From Sphingomonas qomolangmaensis (GTDB lineage Bacteria; Pseudomonadota; Alphaproteobacteria; Sphingomonadales; Sphingomonadaceae), in contig NZ_CP101740.1 in assembly GCF_024496245.1 (NCBI RefSeq), positions 930,001 through 994,000 on the forward strand: a stretch of DNA of 64,000 nt. The letters run 5' to 3'. A program made the position numbers and the translations under genes. Below the pieces are notes generated by a model that was given only the letters and a program-made list of their open reading frames with translations, did not search any database and was not told where the DNA came from. Positions 19,920 to 28,859 of this stretch are shown in pieces (the stretch's first letter is position 1; every line of letters starts with the position of its first letter).

Positions 19920-21734
19920 ATGAATCTCGACCGCCGCCAATTATTGCTCGCGACCGGCGCGAGCGCCGCGCTCACCGCCTTGCCGCTGCGCGCCGCGCAA
20001 GCCAGCGCGGACGTACGCGCACAGGCGCTGATGGACGCGATCGCCGAGGAATATCTGCTGCGCTCGCCCGAGAGCGCGACGGGGCTTGGCATCGACACCG
20101 GCGCGCGCGCGGGGCTCAAGGCACGCTCGTCGGATCGATCGAGCGCGGGGAGGCTGCATAGCGCGGCGTGGACGAAGAGCGCGCTCGACCGTCTGCGCGC
20201 GGTCGATACCGCGGCGCTGTCGCCGGGGATCCGGACCGATATCGAGGTGGCGACCACCGCCTATGCGACCGCGATCGACGGCTTCGCCTTTCCTTACGGC
20301 GCGGTGGCGGTCGGCGGGTGGCGCAACGGACCCTATGTCGTTGCGCAAAATATGGGCGCGTATCTCGACGTGCCCAAGTTCCTCGACGCGACGCACAAGG
20401 TCGCGACCAAGGCCGATGCCGACGCCTATCTGTCGCGGCTGGCGGCGTTCGCCGACAATCTGGATGGCGAGACCGAGCGGCTGCGCGATGCGCGGGGCCG
20501 CGGGGTGATCGCGTCGGACGTGCTGATGGACAAGACGCTGGCTTCGATCAAGATGACGCGCGAGGGGCCGGCGAAGGACTGGCTGATCGTCGAGTCGCTC
20601 GCACGGCGCACCAAGACGATCCCCGGCGACTGGGGGGCGCGCGCCGAGAAGATCGCAACCGCCGACGTCGCGCCTGCGCTCGATCGCCAGATCGCCGAGC
20701 TCGAGCTGCATCGCAAGGCGGCCAATGCCGATGCCGGGGTATGGAAGTTCAAGGACGGCCCCGATTATTACGCCTGGACGCTGCGCGCGGCGACCACGAC
20801 GCGGATGACCCCGGAAGAAGTTCACGCGATGGGCCAGGAGGAGCTCAAAAGTCTGCAGGGCGAGATGGACGGCATCCTCAAAACGCTTGGCTATACCAAC
20901 GGCAGCGTCGGCGAGCGGATGACGGGGCTAGGCAAGGACCCGCGCTTCCAGTTCGCCGCGGGGGACGCAGGACGCGCGGAAATCATGGCGATGATCCAGG
21001 CGACGATCGCCGATGTCCGCACCCGCCTGCCCCGCGCGTTCGGCGCGCCGGTGAAGGGGATCGTCGAGGTCAAAAGGATCGCGATCGCCGAGCAGGAAGG
21101 CGCGCCGCTCGCTTATGGCGGCGCGGGGACGATCGACGGATCGGTGCCGGGGCGTTTCTGGATCAACCTGAAAGACCCCGCGCTCCACACCAAATACAGC
21201 CTGCCGACGCTGACCTTCCACGAATCGATCCCCGGCCATGTGTGGCAGGGCGAATATGCGCAGAAGCTGCCGCTGCTGCGCTCGCTGATGGGGTTCAGCG
21301 CGATGGGCGAAGGCTGGGCGCTGTATGCCGAGCAACTGGGCAACGAATTGGGGGTGTATGACGACGATCCCGTCGGGCGGCTGGGCTATCTGCAATCGAT
21401 CGCGTTCCGCGCGTGCCGGCTGGTGGTCGATACCGGGCTGCATACCAAGCGCTGGACACGCGACTATGCGATCGACTGGTTCGCACGGACCAACGGATCG
21501 TCGGTGGGCGAAGTGACCAGCGAGGTCGATCGCTATTGCGCGTGGCCGGGCCAGGCCTGCGGCTACAAGATCGGGCATAGCGAGATCAACCGGCTGCGGA
21601 CCAAGGCGCAGGCCGATCTGGGTACGCGCTATGACTTCAAGGCGTTCAACGATGCGGTGGTCGGCGGCGGCGGGGTGCCGCTGACGGTGCTGGCGGGGAA
21701 TATCGACCGGTGGATGGTGACGCGGCGGGGGTGA
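19920..21734 (+). CDS. Exported DUF885 family hydrolase
   Basis: The 604-residue protein begins MNLDRRQLLLATGASAAL, a twin-arginine-like signal peptide ending near RAAQA. The DUF885 domain follows: helical throughout, with the metallopeptidase-like motif FHESIPGHVWQ about 440 residues in. The conserved FSAMGEGWALYAEQLG and the C-terminal YCAWPGQACGYKIG come after it. HES..GH resembles the HExxH zinc motif of M32-like peptidases; enzymatic function of the family is largely unproven. It starts four bases after nfeD. A GGGAGGGG-type repeat follows, ahead of the convergent MscS gene. Confidence 0.88.
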   Translation: MNLDRRQLLLATGASAALTALPLRAAQASADVRAQALMDAIAEEYLLRSPESATGLGIDTGARAGLKARSSDRSSAGRLHSAAWTKSALDRLRAVDTAALSPGIRTDIEVATTAYATAIDGFAFPYGAVAVGGWRNGPYVVAQNMGAYLDVPKFLDATHKVATKADADAYLSRLAAFADNLDGETERLRDARGRGVIASDVLMDKTLASIKMTREGPAKDWLIVESLARRTKTIPGDWGARAEKIATADVAPALDRQIAELELHRKAANADAGVWKFKDGPDYYAWTLRAATTTRMTPEEVHAMGQEELKSLQGEMDGILKTLGYTNGSVGERMTGLGKDPRFQFAAGDAGRAEIMAMIQATIADVRTRLPRAFGAPVKGIVEVKRIAIAEQEGAPLAYGGAGTIDGSVPGRFWINLKDPALHTKYSLPTLTFHESIPGHVWQGEYAQKLPLLRSLMGFSAMGEGWALYAEQLGNELGVYDDDPVGRLGYLQSIAFRACRLVVDTGLHTKRWTRDYAIDWFARTNGSSVGEVTSEVDRYCAWPGQACGYKIGHSEINRLRTKAQADLGTRYDFKAFNDAVVGGGGVPLTVLAGNIDRWMVTRRG

Positions 21735-21742
21735 TTGCCGCT

Positions 21743-21849
21743 TCTCCCCTCCCTGGAAGGGAGGGGTTGGGGGTGGGTCGGCGCGTGGCGGGCGTTCCGG
21801 GTGCCTCGAACCTACCCACCCCCGCCCCCTCCCTTCCAGGGAGGGGAGG
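21743..21849. repeat. Intergenic inverted repeat, GGGAGGGG family, copy 1
   Basis: Arms CTCCCCTCCCTGGAAGGGAG (with GGGTTGGGGGTGGGT) and the matching reverse complement are separated by about 35 bases. Each arm is itself palindromic around GGAAGG/CCTTCC. It lies between convergent DUF885 and MscS genes. Related elements are at 29136, 30060 and 48886. Confidence 0.88.
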
Positions 21850-21873
21850 TATCGGGGCGGTCGGTCGTTGCCC

Positions 21874-22953
21874 TCACCGTTCCGGGCGGGGCGAAATCGG
21901 CTCGACCAGCGCGCGCGTTCTCGGCAGCGCTTCGGGCATTTCGTCGCGGACGAACGCCAGCAGCGCCTCGCGGATGTCGCAGCGCAGGTCGAAGGTGGTG
22001 CCGGCGTCCTTGGCGGTGGCGAGGATGCGGACTTCGATCGCGTCGGGCTTGCTGTCGGTTACCTGCAGCCCCTGCGCGCGGCCGTCCCAGCGCGGGTTGG
22101 CAGCGATGACTTGCTCGGCCTTGGCGCGCAGGCGGGGGATGTCGGTGGCGGGGTCGAGCCAGAGGAATACCGATCCCAGGAGCTTCGAGGTGTTGCGCGT
22201 CCAGTTCTGGAACGATTCCTCGAGGAATTTCGAGACGGGCACCACTAGCCGCCGCTCGTCCCAGATCGCGATGACGACATAGGTGAGGCGGATTTCCTCG
22301 ACCCTGCCCCATTCGCCGTCGACGATCACGACGTCGTCGATCCGGATCGGTTCGGTGAAGGCCATCTGGATGCCTGCGATGAGGTTCTTGAGCGCGGGCT
22401 GCGCCGCGGCACCGACCGCGAGGCCGGCGATGCCCGCCGACGCCATCAGTGTGACCCCGACGTTGCGGATGCTCGGGATGCTCAGCAGCATCAGGCAGAT
22501 GGTGATGAAGCCGATGAGGAAGATGACGATCCGCCCGAGGATCGCGCTGCGGGTGCGGCGGCGGCGCGCGCGGAGATTGTCGGCGACGCTGATGTCAGCG
22601 TTGAGCTCGACGGTGCGGCCGACCGCGCGGACCATCGCGATCGCGAGCCAGCCGAGGATGCCGGGGACGATGAGGCCCGCGAGCTGGTTCCACAGTGCAT
22701 CGCTGGTGGGGGATAGATCGACGAAGCGGCGGACGAATGCCAGCGCGATCGCCACGGCCAGCCAGCGCGAGGGGCGATGCGCCTCCTCGGCGAACACGTC
22801 GTCGGACGAGGACGGGGTGCGCGAGGTGAAGCGGCGCAGCAGGCGAAAGCCGATGGCGTGGAGCACCAACGCCGCAACGACCGCGAGCGCAGTGATCGCG
22901 AGCGTGGGCAGCGGCTCGGGGATATTCCAGGCGGCGATGTCGAATGCGGGCAT
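21874..22953 (-). CDS. MscS-family mechanosensitive channel
   Basis: The 359-residue protein has several N-terminal membrane helices (about 15-190). The pore-lining TM3 contains AGIAGLAVGAAAQPALKNLIAGIQMAF, the Gly/Ala-rich MscS pore helix. After this come the beta domain (IRIDDVVIVDGEWGRVEEI) and the alpha/beta C-terminal vestibule. MscS channels release solutes on hypo-osmotic shock. It lies 69 bases downstream of pckA on the same strand; whether it shares that transcript is unclear. Its longer N-terminus (versus E. coli MscS) resembles YbdG/YnaI-class members. Confidence 0.92.
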   Translation of the reverse strand: MPAFDIAAWNIPEPLPTLAITALAVVAALVLHAIGFRLLRRFTSRTPSSSDDVFAEEAHRPSRWLAVAIALAFVRRFVDLSPTSDALWNQLAGLIVPGILGWLAIAMVRAVGRTVELNADISVADNLRARRRRTRSAILGRIVIFLIGFITICLMLLSIPSIRNVGVTLMASAGIAGLAVGAAAQPALKNLIAGIQMAFTEPIRIDDVVIVDGEWGRVEEIRLTYVVIAIWDERRLVVPVSKFLEESFQNWTRNTSKLLGSVFLWLDPATDIPRLRAKAEQVIAANPRWDGRAQGLQVTDSKPDAIEVRILATAKDAGTTFDLRCDIREALLAFVRDEMPEALPRTRALVEPISPRPER

Positions 22954-23022
22954 GTGCGGGGGAACGGCGGGTGCGGGGCTGGGTTCCGGTTGGGGCGCCC
23001 TTCGTCACCCCCCGGAGCGCGC

Positions 23023-24633
23023 TTAGGCCGGGACCACCGCCTTTGGCGCGCTGGCGCGGACGCCTTCGTCGACATGGGCTTCGAAGGGCGCGAAGTTCTC
23101 GACGAACAGGTCGACGAGCTTGGCGGCGGTTTCGTCATAGGCGGCCTTGTCGGCCCAGGTGTCGCGCGGGTCGAGGATCGCCGGGTCGACGCCGGGGACC
23201 GATACCGGAACCGCGAAACCGAAATTGGGGTCGGTGCGGAAGTCGCCGTCATTCAGGCTACCGTCGAGCGCGGCGTTGAGCAGCGCGCGCGTCGCCTTGA
23301 TCGGCATGCGGCTGCCGACGCCATATTTGCCGCCGGTCCAGCCGGTGTTGACCAGCCAGCAATCGACCTGGCCGCGCGCGATCCGCTCCTTGAGCAGATT
23401 GCCGTAGACCGAAGGATGGCGCGGCATGAAGGGGGCGCCGAAGCAGGTCGAGAAGGTCGCCTCGGGCTCGGTGACGCCCATTTCGGTGCCCGCGACCTTG
23501 GCGGTGTAGCCCGACAGGAAGTGGTACATCGCCTGGTCGGGGGTTAGCCTGGCGATCGGCGGCAGCACGCCAAAGGCATCGGCGGTGAGCATCACGATGT
23601 TGCGCGGCACCGGCCCCATATTGTCGGCGCTGGCATTGGGGATGAAGTCGATCGGATAGGCGGCGCGGCTGTTCTCGGCGAGCGTCGCGTCGTCGAGGTC
23701 GAGGATCCGCGTGTCGGGGTCCATCACGACGTTTTCGAGCACGGTGCCGAAGCGCTGCGTCGTGGCGTAGATCTCGGGCTCGGCCTGCGCCGACAGGCGG
23801 ATCGTCTTGGCGTAGCAGCCGCCTTCGAAATTGAAGACATGCGTATCCGACCAGCCATGTTCGTCGTCGCCGATCAGCGTGCGGCTGGCATCGGCGCTCA
23901 AGGTCGTCTTGCCGGTGCCCGACAGCCCGAAAAATACCGCGGTGTCGCCCTTGGGGCCGATATTGGCCGAGCAATGCATCGGCATCACGCCCTGTTCGGG
24001 GAGCAGATAGTTGAGCAGCCCGAACACCGACTTTTTCATCTCGCCGGCATAGCGCGTGCCGCCGATCAGGATCAGCCGGTCGGTGATGTTGACCGCGATC
24101 ACGGTCTCGCTGCGGCAACCGTGGCGCGGCGGATCGGCGCGGAAATCGGGAAGATCGATGATCGTATAGCCCGGAACGAAATCGGCGAGTTCGTGCGCTT
24201 CGGGCCGCACCAGCATCGTGCGGATGAACAGGTTGTGCCACGCCAGCGTGTTGATGACGCGGACGTTCACGCGATATTCGGGCTGCGATCCGCCGAACAG
24301 ATCCTGGACGAACAGCGTTTCCTGGCCGGCCAGATGGTCGAGGAAATCGGCCTTGAGCCGGGCGAAGGCATCGGGCTCCATCGGCTTGTTGCTCGGGCCC
24401 CACCAGATGCTGTCGGTGGTGGCGGCATCGCGGACGGTGAACTTGTCCTGCGCCGAGCGCCCGGTGTGGCGACCGGTTTCGACGACCAGCGCGCCATGGT
24501 CAGACAAATGCCCCTCGCCGCGGCGTAGTGCCTGTTCGACCAAGGCAGCGTTGCCAAGGTTCCAATGCTGTGCGGCGTCGGTAGCGATACCCTGCGCCGC
24601 CAGATCGTGGCGCGCGATCGGCTCATTTATCAT
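23023..24633 (-). CDS. pckA: Phosphoenolpyruvate carboxykinase (ATP)
   Basis: PckA converts oxaloacetate to PEP with ATP, the gateway of gluconeogenesis from TCA-cycle substrates. The 536-residue protein has the kinase P-loop [11 protein letters not shown] and the ATP-type signature [14 protein letters not shown]. Also present are IGDDEHGW and the C-terminal [12 protein letters not shown]. An AG-rich ribosome site (GAGAGGA) precedes the ATG. It is divergent from chvI across 166 bases. In Agrobacterium and other alphaproteobacteria pckA is adjacent to and controlled by ChvG-ChvI, so shared regulation is a reasonable inference here. Confidence 0.96.
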   Translation of the reverse strand: MINEPIARHDLAAQGIATDAAQHWNLGNAALVEQALRRGEGHLSDHGALVVETGRHTGRSAQDKFTVRDAATTDSIWWGPSNKPMEPDAFARLKADFLDHLAGQETLFVQDLFGGSQPEYRVNVRVINTLAWHNLFIRTMLVRPEAHELADFVPGYTIIDLPDFRADPPRHGCRSETVIAVNITDRLILIGGTRYAGEMKKSVFGLLNYLLPEQGVMPMHCSANIGPKGDTAVFFGLSGTGKTTLSADASRTLIGDDEHGWSDTHVFNFEGGCYAKTIRLSAQAEPEIYATTQRFGTVLENVVMDPDTRILDLDDATLAENSRAAYPIDFIPNASADNMGPVPRNIVMLTADAFGVLPPIARLTPDQAMYHFLSGYTAKVAGTEMGVTEPEATFSTCFGAPFMPRHPSVYGNLLKERIARGQVDCWLVNTGWTGGKYGVGSRMPIKATRALLNAALDGSLNDGDFRTDPNFGFAVPVSVPGVDPAILDPRDTWADKAAYDETAAKLVDLFVENFAPFEAHVDEGVRASAPKAVVPA

Positions 24634-24667
24634 ATCATTCCTCTCCCACGACTATGTTCGTCGCAGC

Positions 24668-24680
24668 TGTTATATTGTTA
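24668..24680. promoter_or_regulatory. Direct repeat TGTTA-N3-TGTTA in the pckA/chvI divergent region
   Basis: The two 5-base repeats lie in an AT-rich patch (GCTGTTATATTGTTAGC) in an otherwise GC-rich spacer, 35-47 bases upstream of pckA. OmpR-class regulators such as ChvI bind tandem half-sites, so this is a candidate operator or -10 region for pckA. The 8-base spacing is shorter than the usual 10-11, so the assignment is weak. Confidence 0.25.
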
Positions 24681-24799
24681 GCGCGCGCTTATGGGTTGCG
24701 CTGCTATCCGTCAATTGAACGCGCCGCGCGGGGAATTGAGCCGCGAGGGGGTTTGGGCTACGCCGTACCGATGGGCCGTACCACCGCGTGGAACCACGC

Positions 24800-25513
24800 A
24801 TGACCACCGCATCGATCGCGCTCGTCGACGACGATCGCAACATCCTCACCTCGGTCTCGATCGCGCTGCAGGCCGAGGGGTTCGTCACCCGCGTCTATTC
24901 GGACGGCGAGGCGGCGCTGAAGGCGCTGGTCGACAATCCCCCCGACCTGGCCGTGCTCGACATCAAGATGCCGCAGATGGACGGGCTCGAACTGCTGCGG
25001 CGGCTGCGCGAGAAGTCGGCGGTGCCGGTGATCTTCCTGACGAGCAAGGATGACGAGCTCGACGAGGCACTCGGCCTGGCGATGGGCGCCGACGATTATA
25101 TCGCCAAGCCGTTCAGCCAGCGGCTGTTGATCGCGCGGATCCGTGCGATCCTGCGCCGCACCGAAGTCGCGGTGCCCGGCGAACATGGCGAAGCCGCGCC
25201 GCCGCCGCAGCCGGTGATCGAGCGCGGGCGGCTGGCGATGGACCCAGCGCGCCACCGCGTGACCTGGGCGGGCGCCAACGTCACGCTGACGGTGACCGAG
25301 TTCCTCATCCTCGAGACGCTGGCGCAGCGGCCCGGCATCGTGAAGACGCGCAACCAGCTGATGGATGCCGCCTATCACGACGACATCTATGTCGACGACC
25401 GGACGATCGACAGCCACATCAAGCGCGTGCGGCGCAAATTCCGACAGGTCGATCCCGAATTCGACGCGATCGAGACATTGTACGGAGCGGGCTATCGCTT
25501 TTCCGACGACTGA
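24800..25513 (+). CDS. chvI: Response regulator ChvI, OmpR family
   Basis: The 237-residue protein has a receiver domain (acidic VDDD at 9-12, phospho-acceptor D54 in [10 protein letters not shown] in LTSKD and AKPF). A winged-helix effector domain follows, ending [11 protein letters not shown]. Length and flanks match ChvI, which in alphaproteobacteria responds to acid or envelope stress and host contact and controls exopolysaccharide, envelope and gluconeogenic genes. The ATG at 24800 is chosen over a GTG at 24788, since [12 protein letters not shown] is the usual start. It is divergent from pckA; chvG follows at once. The receiver-effector linker is Glu/Pro-rich. Confidence 0.94.
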   Translation: MTTASIALVDDDRNILTSVSIALQAEGFVTRVYSDGEAALKALVDNPPDLAVLDIKMPQMDGLELLRRLREKSAVPVIFLTSKDDELDEALGLAMGADDYIAKPFSQRLLIARIRAILRRTEVAVPGEHGEAAPPPQPVIERGRLAMDPARHRVTWAGANVTLTVTEFLILETLAQRPGIVKTRNQLMDAAYHDDIYVDDRTIDSHIKRVRRKFRQVDPEFDAIETLYGAGYRFSDD

Positions 25514-25574
25514 CGAGAGCGAGTTTCCGCTTCGCTGGTCGGGCCGGCTGTCGCTCACGCCGCGCATCCTGTTC

Positions 25575-27056
25575 GTGAACATCTTCGCGCTGGCGCTGCT
25601 GGCGGGGGGTTTCTTCTACCTCGATTCGTACCGGTTGCGGCTGCTCGACAGCCGGATGGAACAAGCGAGCCGCGAGGCACGGCTGGTCGCGCAGGCGCTG
25701 ATGGCGACGCGGCTGTCGGACGAGGAAGCACTGGTCACCCGGCTCGCGCGGCAGACGGGCACGCGGATTCGCACTTTTGCCGCCGACGGGGTCGAGCGCA
25801 GCGACAGCCGCTCGCTCGGGGTGCGCAACTTCCTGCTGCGCGATCCCGACAAGGATCGCTGGCAGACCGAGGCGGCGCGCGTGCTCGACGCCGGGATCGA
25901 CACCGTCGTCGGCGCGGCGCGCGCGCCGCTCTATCGCGAGCGCCCGCGCGCGCGCGGCTTCGACTGGCCCGACGTGCGCGCCGCCTATCAACACCACACC
26001 GCCCCCTCGACATTGTGGCGCGCGCCCGATCGCACCCCGGTGATCACCGCCGCCGCCCCGCTGGGGTCGCGCGGCACGCTGCTGACGACGGTCAACGCGC
26101 GCGACATCACCAGCGTGGTACGGGTCGAGCGCTTCCGGCTTGGGGTGGTGCTGGCGATCGTTTCGTTGGTGTCGGTGCTGCTGTCGCTGTTCCTGGCGCG
26201 AACGATCGTCCGCCCGCTGCGGCTGCTGGCGCGCGCCGCGGTGCGCGTCCGGCTGGGGCGCGCGCGCGAAGTGGTGGTACCCCGCCTGCCCTCGCGCCGC
26301 GACGAGATCGGGATGCTCGCGCGTGCGCTGTCGGACATGAGCCTGGCGTTGCGCGCGCGGATCGACGCGACCGAGGCGTTCGCCGCCGATCTGGCGCACG
26401 AGCTCAAAAACCCGCTCGCGTCGCTGCGATCGGCGGTCGAGGGGCTGGGCAATGTCCGAGATCCCGACCTGCAAGGCCGGCTGCTGGCGATCGTCCGCGA
26501 CGACGTGCTGCGGCTCGACCGGCTTATCTCGGACATTTCCGAGGCCTCGCGGCTCGACGCGCAACTGAGCCGCGCCAAGTTCGAGCCGGTCGACCTGGGG
26601 GCGATGCTCGCGGCAATGGTCGCGGGGTGGCACGCGCGCGGGATCGAGCGCGGGGTGGAGCTGCGCTTCGATCGCGACGCCGATGTGGCGCTGACGGTTC
26701 AGGGCGAAGGCGTGCGGCTCGAGCGCGTGTTCGAAAACCTCATCGAAAACGCTATCTCGTTCTCGCCCGATCGCGGGATCGTTACCGTCGCGGTTACCAC
26801 CGGCGACGCGGCAGTCGTGGTGTGCGTCGAGGATCAAGGCCCCGGGGTTCCCGCCGAGGCGAGCGAGACAGTGTTCCGCCGCTTCCATTCGGTGCGCCCC
26901 GAGGGTGAAGGCTTTGGCCGCCATTCGGGGCTCGGCCTTGCCATCGCGCGCACGATTGTCGAAGGACATCTGGGCACGATTCATGTCGAATCGCGCGAGG
27001 ATCAGGCGAGCGGCGCGCGGTTCGTGGTACGGTTGCCGGGGCCGCCTGCCCCATGA
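25575..27056 (+). CDS. chvG: Sensor histidine kinase ChvG (start uncertain)
   Basis: Partner of ChvI. The kinase has an N-terminal membrane helix (NIFALALLAGGFFYL), a periplasmic region of about 165 residues and a second helix (VVLAIVSLVSVLLSLFLA). A HAMP domain follows, with the dimerisation box AADLAHELKNPLASLRS containing the phospho-histidine. The ATPase motifs ENLIENAISFSP (N box), VEDQGPGVP and GLGLAIARTIVEGH come next. In-frame homologous-looking sequence (LRWSGRLSLTPRIL) continues upstream to the chvI stop, yet has no ATG/GTG/TTG there. The first canonical start after chvI is the GTG at 25575; the next upstream ones, 25365 and 25389, lie deep in chvI. ACG at 25506 is a possible real start. 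It overlaps hprK by 4 bases. Confidence 0.88.
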   Translation: MNIFALALLAGGFFYLDSYRLRLLDSRMEQASREARLVAQALMATRLSDEEALVTRLARQTGTRIRTFAADGVERSDSRSLGVRNFLLRDPDKDRWQTEAARVLDAGIDTVVGAARAPLYRERPRARGFDWPDVRAAYQHHTAPSTLWRAPDRTPVITAAAPLGSRGTLLTTVNARDITSVVRVERFRLGVVLAIVSLVSVLLSLFLARTIVRPLRLLARAAVRVRLGRAREVVVPRLPSRRDEIGMLARALSDMSLALRARIDATEAFAADLAHELKNPLASLRSAVEGLGNVRDPDLQGRLLAIVRDDVLRLDRLISDISEASRLDAQLSRAKFEPVDLGAMLAAMVAGWHARGIERGVELRFDRDADVALTVQGEGVRLERVFENLIENAISFSPDRGIVTVAVTTGDAAVVVCVEDQGPGVPAEASETVFRRFHSVRPEGEGFGRHSGLGLAIARTIVEGHLGTIHVESREDQASGARFVVRLPGPPAP

Positions 27057-27508
27057 GCGCGGAGCATGCGGTGAGCCAGTTATCGTCCGAAACGCTGCAT
27101 GCCTCCTGCGTCGCGATCGACGGCCATGCGGTGCTGATCGAGGGACCATCGGGGGCGGGCAAGTCCGACCTGACGCTGCGACTGATCGACCGCGGCGCGG
27201 TGCTGGTGAGCGACGACTACACCTTGCTGCTGCGCCGCGACGGCGTGCTGTACGCCGCCGCCCCGCAGACGATCCGTGGCCAGATCGAAGTGCGCGGGAT
27301 CGGCGTGGTCGAGCTGCCCTGCATTGCAGAGGCACCGGTGGCGGCGGTGATCGTGATCGATCCCAATCCCGAGCGGATGCCCGAGCGCGATAGCGTCCGC
27401 CCGATCGCGGGCATCGCGGTACCCCAATTCGCGCTGCCCGCGCTCGAGCCTTCGGCACCGATCAAGGTCGAACTGGTAGTCCGTCGGTTGCTGGCCACCC
27501 GCGCATGA
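27053..27508 (+). CDS. hprK: HPr kinase/phosphorylase, C-terminal domain only
   Basis: A 151-residue alphaproteobacterial-type HprK. It keeps the catalytic domain with Walker A GPSGAGKS at 31-38 and the VLVSDDY segment. The RGIGVVEL signature follows, but it lacks the N-terminal domain of Firmicute enzymes. HprK phosphorylates a serine of HPr and can reverse it. The HPr encoded three genes downstream keeps the target serine (S48). It overlaps chvG and rapZ by ATGA junctions, so the signalling genes are one coupled operon. Confidence 0.93.
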   Translation: MSAEHAVSQLSSETLHASCVAIDGHAVLIEGPSGAGKSDLTLRLIDRGAVLVSDDYTLLLRRDGVLYAAAPQTIRGQIEVRGIGVVELPCIAEAPVAAVIVIDPNPERMPERDSVRPIAGIAVPQFALPALEPSAPIKVELVVRRLLATRA

Positions 27509-28428
27509 GCCCCGCGTCGCGGCCACGCCGCCTGCTGCTGGTCACCGGCATGTCGGGGGCGGGCAAGTCGACGACGCTGCGAACGCTCGAGGATCTCGGC
27601 TGGGAAGTCGTCGACAATCTGCCGCTGTTGCTGCTCGACCGGCTGCTCGCGACCGAAATACCCTCGCATAGCGAGCAGGACGACCGCCCGCTGGCGCTGG
27701 GGATCGGTGCGCAGACGCGCGGCTTCGACGCCGAGCGGATCGTGCGCCGAATCCGCACGCTGAGCGAGGACCATGGCTTTGCGGTCGGTACGTTGTTCGT
27801 CGACTGCAGCGGGGTCGAGCTCGAGCGGCGCTATTCGGAAACGCGGCGCCGCCACCCGCTGGCGCAGGATCGCCCCGCCAGCGACGGAATCGCGCGCGAG
27901 CGCGAATTGCTCGCGCCGCTGCGCGACTGGGCGAACCGACTGATCGACACCACCGATCTGACCGCCAACGCGCTGGCGCAGACGATCCGCGATGGCTTTT
28001 CGGGCGATGGCCTGGGCGAGCCGACGCTGTCGATCCTGTCGTTCGGCTATTCGCGCGGGCTGCCGCGCAACGCAGACCTGGTGTTCGACATGCGATTCCT
28101 GCGCAATCCGCATTGGGTGCCGACGCTGCGCCCGGGGACCGGGCGTGATGCCGACGTCGCCGAGTATGTGATAGGGGACCCGGCCTATGCTCAGGCGTTC
28201 GGATCGATCGCCGCGCTGCTCGAACTGCTGCTGCCGCGCTACCGCGCCGAGGGAAAGGCGTATGTTACCATCGCCTTTGGCTGTACCGGCGGGAGACATC
28301 GATCGGTGCATGTCGCCGAACGCATGGCGTCACAGTTGCGTAAAGCTGGATTTTCGCCCACGGTGACGCATCGCGACCTCGGGTCGGCGCCGCAGGACTC
28401 GCTCGCCATCGCCCCGGTTACGCCATGA
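27505..28428 (+). CDS. rapZ: RapZ family RNase adapter/nucleotide-binding protein
   Basis: The 307-residue protein has a Walker A loop near the N-terminus (GMSGAGKS, 15-22). The C-terminal domain contains SFGYSRGLPRNADLVFDMRFL and FGCTGGRHRSVHVAE, both diagnostic of RapZ (YvcJ). In enterobacteria RapZ directs RNase E to GlmZ and senses glucosamine-6-phosphate; the alphaproteobacterial role is not settled. It lies in the coupled chvI-chvG-hprK-rapZ-EIIA-HPr operon, overlapping both neighbours by 4 bases. Confidence 0.95.
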   Translation: MSPASRPRRLLLVTGMSGAGKSTTLRTLEDLGWEVVDNLPLLLLDRLLATEIPSHSEQDDRPLALGIGAQTRGFDAERIVRRIRTLSEDHGFAVGTLFVDCSGVELERRYSETRRRHPLAQDRPASDGIARERELLAPLRDWANRLIDTTDLTANALAQTIRDGFSGDGLGEPTLSILSFGYSRGLPRNADLVFDMRFLRNPHWVPTLRPGTGRDADVAEYVIGDPAYAQAFGSIAALLELLLPRYRAEGKAYVTIAFGCTGGRHRSVHVAERMASQLRKAGFSPTVTHRDLGSAPQDSLAIAPVTP

Positions 28429-28859
28429 AGGCTATGGAAGAACAACATTCGATGATCGGCTTGGTACTCGTGACCCACGGGCGGCTCGCGGTAGAATTCG
28501 TCGTCGCGATGGAGCATGTCGTCGGCGCGCAGGAGCGGATCGCCACGGTGTGCATCGGCCCCGACGACGACATGGAAGAACGCCGCGCCGACATCGCGCG
28601 CGCGATCGACGAGGTCGACGACGGCAAGGGCGTGATCCTGCTGACCGACCTGTTCGGCGGCACCCCTTCGAACCTGGCGATCTCGCTGCTCGACACCGGG
28701 CGGGTCGAGGTGATCGCGGGGATCAACCTGCCGATGCTGATCCGGCTGGGCGGCGCACGCAAGGCGATGAAGGTTACCGAAGCGGTCGCGGCGGCGCGCG
28801 ATGCGGGGCGCAAATATATCTCGGTCGCGTCCGAAGTGCTGGGCGAGGCGGCGGCTTGA
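28425..28859 (+). CDS. PTS EIIA component, mannose family (regulatory)
   Basis: The 144-residue protein starts IGLVLVTHGRLA with the phosphorylated histidine (H18 here). Further in are the LTDLFGGTPSNLA segment and the C-terminal AARKAM... region of mannose-type EIIA. No EIIB/C permease genes are nearby, so like related alphaproteobacterial systems it probably regulates rather than transports. Start choice: 28425 gives an ATGA overlap with rapZ; an ATG at 28452, preceded by GGAAG, gives the commoner MIGLVLV N-terminus and is a real alternative. Its stop overlaps the TTG of HPr. Confidence 0.9.
   Translation: MKAMEEQHSMIGLVLVTHGRLAVEFVVAMEHVVGAQERIATVCIGPDDDMEERRADIARAIDEVDDGKGVILLTDLFGGTPSNLAISLLDTGRVEVIAGINLPMLIRLGGARKAMKVTEAVAAARDAGRKYISVASEVLGEAAA

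Noticed and set aside
25419..27458. A very long open frame (about 679 codons) on the minus strand across chvG/hprK
   Set aside because: The antisense frame in high-GC DNA lacks stops by composition. Its translation is Arg/His/Gln-rich low complexity, while chvG motifs are intact on the + strand.
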